Source: Auanema rhodensis (lineage: Eukaryota > Nematoda > Chromadorea > Rhabditida > Rhabditidae). From it: a DNA stretch of 64,000 nt. This document shows positions 24,390 to 34,031 of the stretch, piece after piece. Location of the stretch: assembly GCA_964057225.1 (NCBI GenBank), contig OZ059895.1:17947688-18011687 (forward strand). Direction: 5' to 3'. Both the position numbers and the translations under genes were made by a program. The notes beneath the pieces were generated by a model, which was not told the DNA's origin, did no database searches, and worked only from the letters and a program-made list of their open reading frames with translations. Each line of letters opens with the position of its first letter. Positions within the stretch are counted from its first letter, which is position 1.

Positions 24390-25411
24390 ATGAGACACAC
24401 ATGTCGGCGAATCGCAATGCTTTGCGTCGTTCTTGGAATAGCTTCAGCTAATAGTGTAAGTTGATCAACTCTTTAGATTTATTATTCATTTTATTGTTGT
24501 AGGCTGGCAGAGGTCGAATTCTTGATAGAAATCCTGTTGTTGGAAATGCTGGAGTTGATGAGGACCCCCGTATCCTTGGGGCTTTTCTCGGACCACAAGG
24601 CATCCGTAATGTCATGGAATCTGTTGGAGGGCTTCTTGACGGTGTTGTTGGAGGATTTATAGGAAAACCACGAGCTCTTGAGGATCCTCGCATTCTTGAT
24701 GCTCTTTTTGCTCCACAAGGATTTGAAAATGTATTGTCGACAGTTGGAGGGCTTATTGATGATGCCATCGGGCAAGTCGAGCTTGGTGGTTTGAAAACAC
24801 AAGGCATTCTTTCGAATACTGGAGCTCTTGCCGATAACGTTGTAGGACACATAGGATCCGTCGTTGGAAATCTTTTGACACCACATAAACAAGCTAGGCT
24901 TCTGGGACTCGGAAATTTGGTTCGCCCCGAAATAAATTCTGCTCAAGGTTTAGTAGGCAACGTTGGAAATAATGTCGGTAATATGATTGGAGGAGGACTG
25001 GGACATCAATCATTTATTCCCCAGATGGGACAAAACCTGATTGGAGATGGATTAAATAGACCATTTACAAGTCATATTGGTACATTTATTGGAGGTGGAC
25101 TAAGCCGGCCATCTTCAAGCCATATTGGTACATTTATTGGAGGAGGACTTAACCGACCATATCCTACCAATGTTGGTACTTTCATTGGAGGAGGACTGCC
25201 CAATATTCCCAAGATGGAGCCACTTCCCCTTGGTATTCCTCAAACATCCGCTGAAGTTGTAGTTGAGAAAAATGTTCTTAAAGAACAAGCAATGGAACAG
25301 ATTCGTGAAGCCGAGGCAGAAGCTGACGCTGTAGTTGAAGCAGTCATGGAAGCCGAAGCTGACGCCGAGGCTACCGTTGATGCCGTAGCTGAGGCTGAAG
25401 GCCTTATGTAG
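24390..25411 (+). CDS. Secreted Gly-rich protein with Ala/Glu tail, 324 aa
   Basis: Exon 1 (24390-24455) encodes the signal peptide MRHTCRRIAMLCVVLGIASA; a 47-nt phase-0 intron follows, then exon 2 (24503-25411). The mature start AGRGRILDR resembles the RARILS/RARFLS motif of its neighbours. Two ~40-residue repeats begin EDPRIL (42-81 and 82-121, each with a PQG and a GGL(L/I)D element). A glycine/asparagine-rich middle holds three copies of GTFIGGGL (about 213-252). The last ~50 residues are Ala/Glu/Val-rich (EAEADAVVEA), probably helical. AATAAA lies at 25486-25491. It faces the 27334 gene, which also ends in an Ala/Glu-rich tail. Function unknown. Confidence 0.88.
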
Positions 25412-25696
25412 GCTAATTGCCTAAATGCTAATTGTGATTGGAATATTTTCATTATCACTGTTTGTATACATTGTGCCTTTTCTACAATAAATGCTTCTGA
25501 TTCATAACTGTAAACATTGTTAATTCATACATGAAAAGAAAAGAATCATATTATTAAATTGACTGATATGTGTGTGCTAGCGATTTCAGCTGAATTACTG
25601 CATGATGGTGTATATTCTAAGAATGTCTTCATTTTTTGGTCATTGAAAGCTTGAACGTATAACGTCTAAACTTGCTATATGTTTCAAAATTGCTTG

Positions 25697-25760
25697 CCAT
25701 CCTAACGTGACCTTTCACGCAAATGCATACCATCCCAACGTGACCTTTCACGCGAAATGC
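25697..25760. repeat. Two-copy ~33-bp direct repeat
   Basis: CCATCCTAACGTGACCTTTC and the next ten bases (25697-25726) recur almost unchanged at 25730-25760. The copies contain AACGTGACCTTTCACGC, richer in GC than the surroundings. Confidence 0.8.
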
Positions 25761-25961
25761 TCATTTGAACTTCTAATACTTACTACAGTTAAACCTGAGG
25801 ATGTTCAATCTGAATTTGAAGAAGATTACTTCAACGTTTTTTTTAGAAAAAAAACATCAACACAAAATGGAAAGTTTCAGCTTTGAACAATGAACAATGA
25901 ACAATTTAATAATTTCATTATTCAAAGCCAAACAGAAAGAGGGGAAGGATTGATAAAAAAA

Positions 25962-26038
25962 ATAGAGAGAGAGAGAGAGCGAGAGAGACAAAGATAGAGA
26001 GAAAGAGAGAGAGAGAAAGGGAGAAGGAGAGATAGAGG
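25962..26038. repeat. GA-rich purine tract
   Basis: (GA)n and GAGAAA repeats on the + strand, similar to those at 13951 and 17187. Confidence 0.85.
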
Positions 26039-26418
26039 TAATTTTTATACTTAACTAAAATACCTCCGCTAGTCATTGTCTCAATCAGACTCAAGTAACG
26101 TATAGGCAATAAATAATGATAAATAATATCAATCTAAAGTAAATACAGCTTTTTTAAATTATTTACCGAAAAGCTAAGTTTCAGGCATGTTTTTAATTAT
26201 GAATGAAGCAAAGTGTAACCCATTATCGGCTTCAAAAAATTATTCTATTTTATATATATATGTATATGTTCATTCTTGCACAAAATATTATAATAAGTAT
26301 ACATATACTAAAAAGTTTTTTAAGCTGTAAATTATTCATTTGGAAAAATTATTCTTGAAATATACAAATACAGAAAGAAAGGAATATCATATTTTCAAAT
26401 TCAAAATTTAGCGTTTAT

Positions 26419-27334
26419 CTATAAACGACTTTCTGCTTCTGCTTCAACTTCAGCTTCTGGTTCGACATCAACTTCTGCTTCAACGTTAATTTCTGCGTCT
26501 GCTTGTGCATCTGCACCTGCATCTACATCTGGTTCTGGTTCTGCTTCTGGTTCTGCTTCTGGTTCTGGTTCTGCTTCTGCTTCTGCTTCTGCTTCTGCTT
26601 CTGCTTCAGCGTTAATTTCTGCTTCTGCTTCTGCTTCTGCTTCCACTTCTAGTGCAACTTCAGCTTCTAATTCATTCTCAGCTTCAATTAAATATTCGGC
26701 TTCTGCTTCAGCTTCGAGTAAATACTCGGCTTCAGCTTCTGCTTCAAGTAAGTATTCTGCTTCTGCTTCAGCTTCTAGTAAATACTCGGCTTCAGCTTCA
26801 GCTTCAAGTAAGTATTCGGCCTCTGCTTCAGCTTCAAGCAAATATTCAGCCTCAGTAAGGTCTCCAACAGTGGCTTCCAGGTTGGCCTTTTCTTGAAGAA
26901 TAGCTTCATATAACGCGGGATCTACAACAATTATGTTTGGATGAGCGGGCCTCAAAAGCCCAGCCAGAAGTCCGGCCATGTTACCGTATGAACCTCCGAT
27001 AGATCCTCCCGAAGATGCACCAAGTCCCAAAGATCCAAGAAGTCCCAAAGATCCACCAAGACCCAAAGCTGCTCCCAAAGAGCCACCCGCAGATCCACCT
27101 GCGGATCCACCGGCGGATCCACCTGCGGATCCACCGGCAGATCCACCCGCAGATCCTCCCAGAGATCCGCCAAGGGATCCACCTAAACTGAGAGAGAGAA
27201 TACGAGCTCGATCAGCCTAAATTCGTTTGATATATAAGAATAAAAAAGAAAAAAGGACAACTTACGCTAGCTGCCAGGGCAACTGAGAAGATGACGGAAA
27301 AGATCAAAATTCGTTGAGAGGTATGTTTCATCAT
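26419..27334 (-). CDS. Secreted Gly/Ser-rich protein with long Ala/Glu repeat tail, 288 aa
   Basis: Exon 1 (27334-27266) encodes the signal peptide MMKHTSQRILIFSVIFSVALAAS; a 49-nt phase-0 intron follows and exon 2 is 27216-26419. The mature start ADRARILSLSLGG matches the motif of other cluster members. Next come GGSAGGS repeats (about 34-65), a leucine/glycine segment, and a short unique hydrophobic element (HPNIIVVDPALYEAILQEK). Six repeats of about EYLLEAEAEA (about 145-205) and a tail of E/A/P/D repeats ending EAESRL follow. The tail should form long acidic helices or a flexible polyanion. TTTTTCAG just before the ATG could accept a trans-spliced leader. Confidence 0.88.
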
Positions 27335-27383
27335 GTTAAGCTGAAAAATACAAACTTCGGTGCTCATATTCTGCTACTTCAGT

Positions 27384-27405
27384 TTATATACAACGGCTGT
27401 TATCT
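27384..27405 (-). promoter_or_regulatory. GATA plus TATA promoter of the 27334 gene
   Basis: On the - strand AGATAA (27405-27400) precedes TATATAA (27390-27384), ~50 bp before the ATG. The block TTGTATATAAACTGA is shared with the 24390 gene. Confidence 0.78.
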
Positions 27406-28902
27406 GCATAATCTGTTTGATCTACATATCAATCTGAATTAATGAAAACAAAAAAAAACAATGTTTTCATTTCATATCAAGCTGCTATGAACAACAATAA
27501 CCTCAAGGAGTAAAGCTTCTTTCAAATATTCATTCAACTGACCACTACAAGAAGCTCTAATGTAACATATAATGTTTGAAATTATTCTAGGATGAGTAGT
27601 ATATGTGTTGTTTATATTAACTATAGTTATTCATGAAATAGTGTTGATGATTTGCTCTTAAAGTTTCGACCATAGTATGCGTACTATGGACAATATGAGT
27701 AAAGACCCTTATATTGAAGCACCTAATACACTATAATATTACATTCTATATTTTTGTTTGTTTTAAAAGTTCTGATTTTCAATATAAAATTAAGAGTACT
27801 AACTATATATTTTTACATGAATTAATTATTATATGAATGGAAGGAAGTATCGTTTTTGGTTTTTTTTGTTTCTTTTTTTTACTTTGTTTACATAACTAGA
27901 TATAAGTATAGAGCAACAACAACATACTTTGAAACTGTGATTGTTTGAAAAAACGATTTAATTCCTTGTTCGTTTTTTTTCAATACGTCATACATATAAT
28001 AGTAAAGTTTATTCTGATGAGGAAGTATTAATCAGATTATATTTTCAAGCGGTTTTTACTTAATTATTTTGAATATAATCATTACAGTTGAATATTATTT
28101 TAAATATTTCTCTTATAATCTTATACAATGAAAAAAAAAGTTTAATTTTAAAAAAATGTATTTCAACAAGATCATAGGGTTAACAACGTAGCGTTAAGTG
28201 AAGTATCATCATATTAAACAAGTATTATCTAATTGTATTCCCCTTCAATTTAATTTTCTTCCTGTGCTGATTTCATCATATGATCAAAAAAAATCGCAGT
28301 TACTTCATACGAGTGAAAGAGTTCAAACTTGGATTAACAAAATGAAATATAGAAACAGCCAAGAGGAAAATACTCTGATATTACCTAGTATATTAAGTAT
28401 TTATAATAAAAATATACATTTATATATTAATATATTTATATATATTTACTATATATACTACTAATTATCAGTATGAACTATGAAACTTGAGTCAAACATC
28501 AGATTATAACTGGAATATGGAATATATTTAGTTTAAGCAACTGTTCTGGGTTCCTAATTTTATTTTTAAAATTGCTCATTTATCTAATAATACTGATTAC
28601 AATCATGTCCTGATATATCGTTTCATTAAATGTTTCTGTGCTGACTGGATCTGATTGTTCACATTTTCATGTCGTTGCTTCATTCAACACGTATAAACAT
28701 AGAATAAATAAAGTAAACTATTTATTTGCTTCATCCTCTAGTCTCATAACAGTATTTCTTTGAGTTACTTCTTTTGTCTACGTGTTTGTACCAAACGATA
28801 TTTCAACACAGCAGATAAAATATATAAGTTTTATTTTTATTTGAATACATCACATCAGTGTTATGTACAGACAATGGAATCACTTGAATGTTTCAAATAT
28901 TT
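27406..28902. other. AT-rich intergenic region
   Basis: No gene recognised. From about 28047 the sequence is the left part of a block repeated at 30939. AATAAA on the - strand at 28841-28836 and 28835-28830 serves the gene at 28903. A GTG-initiated frame at 28198-28464 is AT-driven and not supported. Confidence 0.6.
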
Positions 28903-30196
28903 TTAGAATCCGAGGACTGGGATTGTTAAACCACCGAAACCTCCAGCGGCTCCTCCAATCATACCTCCAGCAGTCATTTGAGCTCCGTTAACCATTCCTC
29001 CGGCGGCTCCAGCGGCTCCTCCAACCATACCTCCAGCAGCCATTTGAGCTCCGTTAACCATTCCTCCGGCGGCTCCAGCGGCTCCACCGACTACTCCACT
29101 GGCGGCCATATGAGCTCCGTTAACCATTCCTCCGGCGGCACCGGCTGCTCCACCAACTACTCCAGTGGCGGCCATGTGAGCTCCGTTAACCATTCCTCCG
29201 GCGGCTCCAGCGGCTCCACCGACTACTCCACTGGCGGCCATATGAGCTCCGTTAACCATTCCTCCGGCGGCTCCAGCTGCTCCGTTGACTACACCAGTGG
29301 CGGCCATGTGAGCTCCGTTAACCATTCCTCCAGCGGCTCCAGCAGCTCCATTGACAACTCCAGTAGCGGCCATATGAGCTCCGTTGACAATTCCTCCGGC
29401 GGCTCCAGCGGCTCCATTGACAATTCCTCCGGCAGCTCCAGCGGCTCCATTGACAATTCCTCCGGCGGCTCCAGCAGCTCCGTTTACAATTCCAGAGGCG
29501 GCTCCAGCGGCTCCGTTAACGATTCCTTGGGCAGCTTGTGCTAATCCTCCGATAATAGATCCTAATCCAAGATGAGCTCCCTTGACAATTCCTCCGGCGG
29601 CTCCAGCAGCTCCGTTGACAATTCCTCCGGCGGCTCCAGCAGCTCCGTTAACCACTCCGCTAGCGGCCATGTGAGCTCCATTGACCATTCCTCCGGCTGC
29701 GGTAGCAGCTCCGTTGACCATTCCTCCGGCAGCAGTAGCAGCTCCGTTGACCATTCCTCCGGCGGCTCCAGCAGCTCCGTTAACCATTCCGCTAGCGGCC
29801 ATGTGAGCTCCATTGACCATTCCTCCGGCGGCTCCAGCAGCTCCATTGACCATTCCTCCGGCTGCTCCAGCGGCTCCTCCAACCATTCCGGATGCCGCCA
29901 TATGAGCTCCGTTGACCATTCCTCCGGCGGCTCCAGCGGCTCCTCCAACCATTCCTCCGGCGGCTCCAGCGGCTCCGTTAACCATTCCTCCAGCTGCACC
30001 TCCGCCTAACATTCCACCAAGCCCGAGAAGTGAGAGGAATCGAGCTCTTTTGATGAGCTCTACTTCTTGGCGAGAGGCATATCTAGCCTGAACATAGAAA
30101 AAATATGTTATTGAGGGTTATTGATACTTATATTACCTCAGTGGCTACAACAGCCATAATAAGAGCAAGTGCCAAGAGCAGGTGGCGACGGAACAT
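28903..30196 (-). CDS. Secreted Gly/Ala-rich 11-mer repeat protein, 414 aa (copy A)
   Basis: Exon 1 (30196-30137) encodes MFRRHLLLALALIMAVVATE; a 49-nt phase-0 intron is followed by exon 2 (30087-28903), which starts ARYASRQEVELIKRARFLS. Nearly all the rest consists of about thirty 11-residue units of the type MVNGAAGAAGG or VNGAHMAATGV, interrupted once by LGLGSIIGGLAQAAQG. The C terminus is GGLTIPVLGF. Cysteine and aromatic residues are almost absent from the repeat. A hydrophobic V/I/M pair every 11 residues in an Ala/Gly background could form an amphipathic helix or stacked sheet. The protein is probably exported; function unknown. Other frames here are long but are shadows of stop-poor GC-rich repeats. 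Confidence 0.9.
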
Positions 30197-30243
30197 TTTG
30201 GTAAGTGACCAAAGAAATAATACTTATTTCCATTTTGGTCTCC

Positions 30244-30265
30244 TTATATATTTTGAACGTTATCA
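30244..30265 (-). promoter_or_regulatory. GATA plus TATA promoter of the 30196 gene
   Basis: On the - strand TGATAA (30265-30260) precedes TATATAA (30250-30244), 48 bp before the ATG. Confidence 0.75.
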
Positions 30266-30377
30266 CTGATTAGTTTTAATCCTGTTTATTGTACCTATTT
30301 GCTGATGAAATGTTTTTGCTTATTTAGGCCCTGCTTTCCGATTTTCTGATAATGTGACTTTGGTACTTCCTTGTCAT

Positions 30378-30600
30378 TGTGTTAGGAGGTAGCGTTCTCA
30401 CCTTCTACTATGCACTGTAAGCAGAGAGACAAACTGATAACTCATAATCAGCTTAATGAATTACTGAAGTTTTTCACATATCAAATAACTCCATTGTATA
30501 TGTTATATTTATTTTTTTATGTAAATTTTCTAAACCGCTGTTCCTTTAATTTAAAATGTTGTGAATCTTATTCAATCATGAAATAATTTAATGATGAGCA
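30378..30600. repeat. Copy of the downstream flank of the 34-kb gene family
   Basis: About 220 bp, starting near GGAGGTAGCGTTCTCACC and ending GATGAGCAT, recurs at 33690-33906 and 38072-38288. In those places it precedes the 3' ends of the two ~1000-aa genes. Here no such gene follows, so this is a leftover of an earlier rearrangement. Confidence 0.75.
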
Positions 30601-30726
30601 TAAAAACCAGCGTATTCGACTGTTCAACATAATTTACAATTTATTTTATGTATAGGATATCTCTCTAAACTTGTGAAATAAAGTAGTTGTGTTGGTACTT
30701 AAGTGCTCACACACACGCGCATTATA

Positions 30727-30938
30727 TAAGTTTTATTTTTATTTGAATACATCACATCAGTTCTATGTACAGTCTATGGACTGATATAAATATTTCAATT
30801 TTTATATTCGAATCCTAGGGCTGAGGGGGTTAAACCACCGAATCAGAAAGCAGTACCAGCTATCATTACGCTCATGAGATCGGAGGCTACAGCGGCTCCA
30901 TTGACAGCTGCTGAGCCAGCCATGTTAGCTATATTTCC
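30727..30938 (-). pseudogene. 3' relic of a Gly/Ala-rich gene
   Basis: The left part resembles the 3' UTR of the 28903 gene (ATATAAGTTTTATTTTTATT and the following ATACATCACATCAG). The - strand frame from 30938 to 30843 reads GNIANMAGSAAVNGAAV... and ends AGTAF before TGA, a diverged repeat tail. It is cut off where the duplicated block of copy B begins. It has no signal exon or promoter. Confidence 0.7.
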
Positions 30939-31794
30939 AAGCGGTTTTTACTTAATTATTTTGAATATAATCATTACAGTTGAATATTATTTTAAATATT
31001 TCTCTTATAATCTTATACAATGAAAAAAAAAGTTTAATTTTAAAAAAATGTATTTCAACAAGATCATAGGGTTAACAACGTAGCGTTAAGTGAAGTATCA
31101 TCATATTAAACAAGTATTATCTAATTGTATTCCCCTTCAATTTAATTTTCTTCCTGTGCTGATTTCATCATATGATCAAAAAAAATCGCAGTTACTTCAT
31201 ACGAGTGAAAGAGTTCAAACTTGGATTAACAAAATGAAATATAGAAACAGCCAAGAGGAAAATACTCTGATATTACCTAGTATATTAAGTATTTATAATA
31301 AAAATATACATTTATATATTAATATATTTATATATATTTACTATATATACTACTAATTATCAGTATGAACTATGAAACTTGAGTCAAACATCAGATTATA
31401 ACTGGAATATGGAATATATTTAGTTTAAGCAACTGTTCTGGGTTCCTAATTTTATTTTTAAAATTGCTCATTTATCTAATAATACTGATTACAATCATGT
31501 CCTGATATATCGTTTCATTAAATGTTTCTGTGCTGACTGGATCTGATTGTTCACATTTTCATGTCGTTGCTTCATTCAACACGTATAAACATAGAATAAA
31601 TAAAGTAAACTATTTATTTGCTTCATCCTCTAGTCTCATAACAGTATTTCTTTGAGTTACTTCTTTTGTCTACGTGTTTGTACCAAACGATATTTCAACA
31701 CAGCAGATAAAATATATAAGTTTTATTTTTATTTGAATACATCACATCAGTGTTATGTACAGACAATGGAATCACTTGAATGTTTCAAATATTT

Positions 31795-33088
31795 TTAGAA
31801 TCCGAGGACTGGGATTGTTAAACCACCGAAACCTCCAGCGGCTCCTCCAATCATACCTCCAGCAGTCATTTGAGCTCCGTTAACCATTCCTCCGGCGGCT
31901 CCAGCGGCTCCTCCAACCATACCTCCAGCAGCCATTTGAGCTCCGTTAACCATTCCTCCGGCGGCTCCAGCGGCTCCACCGACTACTCCACTGGCGGCCA
32001 TATGAGCTCCGTTAACCATTCCTCCGGCGGCACCGGCTGCTCCACCAACTACTCCAGTGGCGGCCATGTGAGCTCCGTTAACCATTCCTCCGGCGGCTCC
32101 AGCGGCTCCACCGACTACTCCACTGGCGGCCATATGAGCTCCGTTAACCATTCCTCCGGCGGCTCCAGCTGCTCCGTTGACTACACCAGTGGCGGCCATG
32201 TGAGCTCCGTTAACCATTCCTCCGGCGGCTCCAGCAGCTCCATTGACAACTCCAGTAGCGGCCATATGAGCTCCGTTGACAATTCCTCCGGCGGCTCCAG
32301 CGGCTCCATTGACAATTCCTCCGGCAGCTCCAGCGGCTCCATTGACAATTCCTCCGGCGGCTCCAGCAGCTCCGTTTACAATTCCAGAGGCGGCTCCAGC
32401 GGCTCCGTTAACGATTCCTTGGGCAGCTTGTGCTAATCCTCCGATAATAGATCCTAATCCAAGATGAGCTCCCTTGACAATTCCTCCGGCGGCTCCAGCA
32501 GCTCCGTTGACAATTCCTCCGGCGGCTCCAGCAGCTCCGTTAACCACTCCGCTAGCGGCCATGTGAGCTCCATTGACCATTCCTCCGGCTGCGGTAGCAG
32601 CTCCGTTGACCATTCCTCCGGCAGCAGTAGCAGCTCCGTTGACCATTCCTCCGGCGGCTCCAGCAGCTCCGTTAACCATTCCGCTAGCGGCCATGTGAGC
32701 TCCATTGACCATTCCTCCGGCGGCTCCAGCAGCTCCATTGACCATTCCTCCGGCTGCTCCAGCGGCTCCTCCAACCATTCCGGATGCCGCCATATGAGCT
32801 CCGTTGACCATTCCTCCGGCGGCTCCAGCGGCTCCTCCAACCATTCCTCCGGCGGCTCCAGCGGCTCCGTTAACCATTCCTCCAGCTGCACCTCCGCCTA
32901 ACATTCCACCAAGCCCGAGAAGTGAGAGGAATCGAGCTCTTTTGATGAGCTCTACTTCTTGGCGAGAGGCATATCTAGCCTGAACATAGAAAAAATATGT
33001 TATTGAGGGTTATTGATACTTATATTACCTCAGTGGCTACAACAGCCATAATAAGAGCAAGTGCCAAGAGCAGGTGGCGACGGAACAT
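31795..33088 (-). CDS. Secreted Gly/Ala-rich 11-mer repeat protein, 414 aa (copy B)
   Basis: Exons are 33088-33029 and 32979-31795, with the same 49-nt phase-0 intron. The predicted protein appears identical to copy A: signal MFRRHLLLALALIMAVVATE, then ARYASRQE, the 11-mer repeats with the LGLGSIIGGLAQAAQG island, and the C terminus PVLGF. Near-identity over the whole 2.27-kb block, including noncoding DNA, points to a very recent duplication or to gene conversion. Its own promoter is intact, so both copies should be active. Confidence 0.9.
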
Positions 33089-33135
33089 TTTGGTAAGTGA
33101 CCAAAGAAATAATACTTATTTCCATTTTGGTCTCC

Positions 33136-33157
33136 TTATATATTTTGAACGTTATCA
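33136..33157 (-). promoter_or_regulatory. GATA plus TATA promoter of the 33088 gene
   Basis: On the - strand TGATAA (33157-33152) precedes TATATAA (33142-33136). Identical to the copy at 30244-30265. Confidence 0.75.
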
Positions 33158-33212
33158 CTGATTAGTTTTAATCCTGTTTATTGTACCTATTTGCTGATGA
33201 AATGTTTTTGCT

Positions 33213-34031
33213 TTAGTGATACTTCCTGTGGCTCTCTTAATTGTGTTCCATAGGTTCATTCAAACTCACATTCTTTACCAACAATACAGTATGGGCTTCA
33301 CATTTATTCATCGCAACGATTGTATAAATCCCAAAAATAAAACATATCTGCGACCTGAATGTACAACTTGTATAAGCTTTGTTCAAAAATCGTAATACAA
33401 TTACGTGAGCTCTGCCTAAATTGGACTTCATCACATTATGTAATTCATTGAATAAATATTTCTCCAGTTAACTAATGCTTGTAAGCTTTGTACTAAGTTC
33501 AGTTGGGATTTTGGAAAAAATAGTTTTTATTGGAGTGTATTTTTTGGCGGAAACTTGAATGAGTACTTCAAAACATTAATTTATTCATCCTTAATCAATT
33601 CTAACTGATTCCGTAAACAAATTACCTTTCAAATTCTTCTCAATTACAAGTTAGCTACTTAACAATTCGTATTTCTTCCTTATCGTGTTGGGAGGTAGCG
33701 TTCTCACCTTCTACTATGCACTGTAAGCAGAGAGACAAACTGATAACTCATAATCAGCTTAATGAATTACTGAAGTTTTTCACATATCAAATAACTCCAT
33801 TGTATATGTTATATTTATTTTTTTATGTAAATTTTCTAAACCGCTGTTCCTTTAATTTAAAATGTTGTGAATCTTATTCAATCATGAAATAATTTAATGA
33901 TGAGCATGCTGTTAGAAAAATAATTTAAAAAACTTAAATAAATAAAATAAGATTTATTTTTCATGTTACATTCATATTGTAATTTATGTACAGAAAAATA
34001 TTGGTATCAAAGAAAGGGGTTTGTTATTTTC
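33213..34031. other. Intergenic and 3' flank of the 34032 gene
   Basis: Repeated almost exactly at 37595-38413 (offset 4382). AATAAA on the - strand at 33958-33953 lies ~75 bp past the stop of the 34032 gene. No gene seen; the minus-strand frame 33237-33434 has no support beyond being duplicated with its block. Confidence 0.65.

Larger units (their letters stand above)
25412..26418. other. Intergenic between convergent genes
   Basis: Holds the 3' UTR and polyadenylation signal of the 24390 gene, a two-copy ~33-bp direct repeat and a GA-rich tract. No coding sequence recognised. Confidence 0.6.
28047..30320. repeat. Duplicated ~2.27-kb block, copy A
   Basis: Nearly identical to 30939-33212 at a constant offset of 2892 bp. 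It contains a whole Gly/Ala-rich gene with its promoter and 3' flank. In the coding part the one difference I noticed is a silent GCT/GCC change. Confidence 0.88.
30939..33212. repeat. Duplicated ~2.27-kb block, copy B
   Basis: Second copy of 28047-30320. On the left it abuts the truncated relic; on the right it diverges after GAAATGTTTTTGCT. Confidence 0.88.

Noticed and set aside
28198-28464. An 88-codon plus-strand frame, present also at 31090-31356
   Set aside because: Starts with GTG, ends in an AT-rich I/Y run, has no splice or promoter support, and is duplicated only because it lies in a duplicated block.
28978-30009. Long Ser/Gly-rich plus-strand frames opposite the Gly/Ala genes (also at 31870-32901, 34380-35024, 35631-36953, 38762-39715 and 40385-41260)
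   Set aside because: They are shadows of stop-poor repeats. They lack signal exons and promoters, and their changes between copies follow the codons of the minus-strand genes.
33237-33434. A 65-codon minus-strand frame, present also at 37619-37816
   Set aside because: Conserved only because the block was recently duplicated; composition and context do not support coding.
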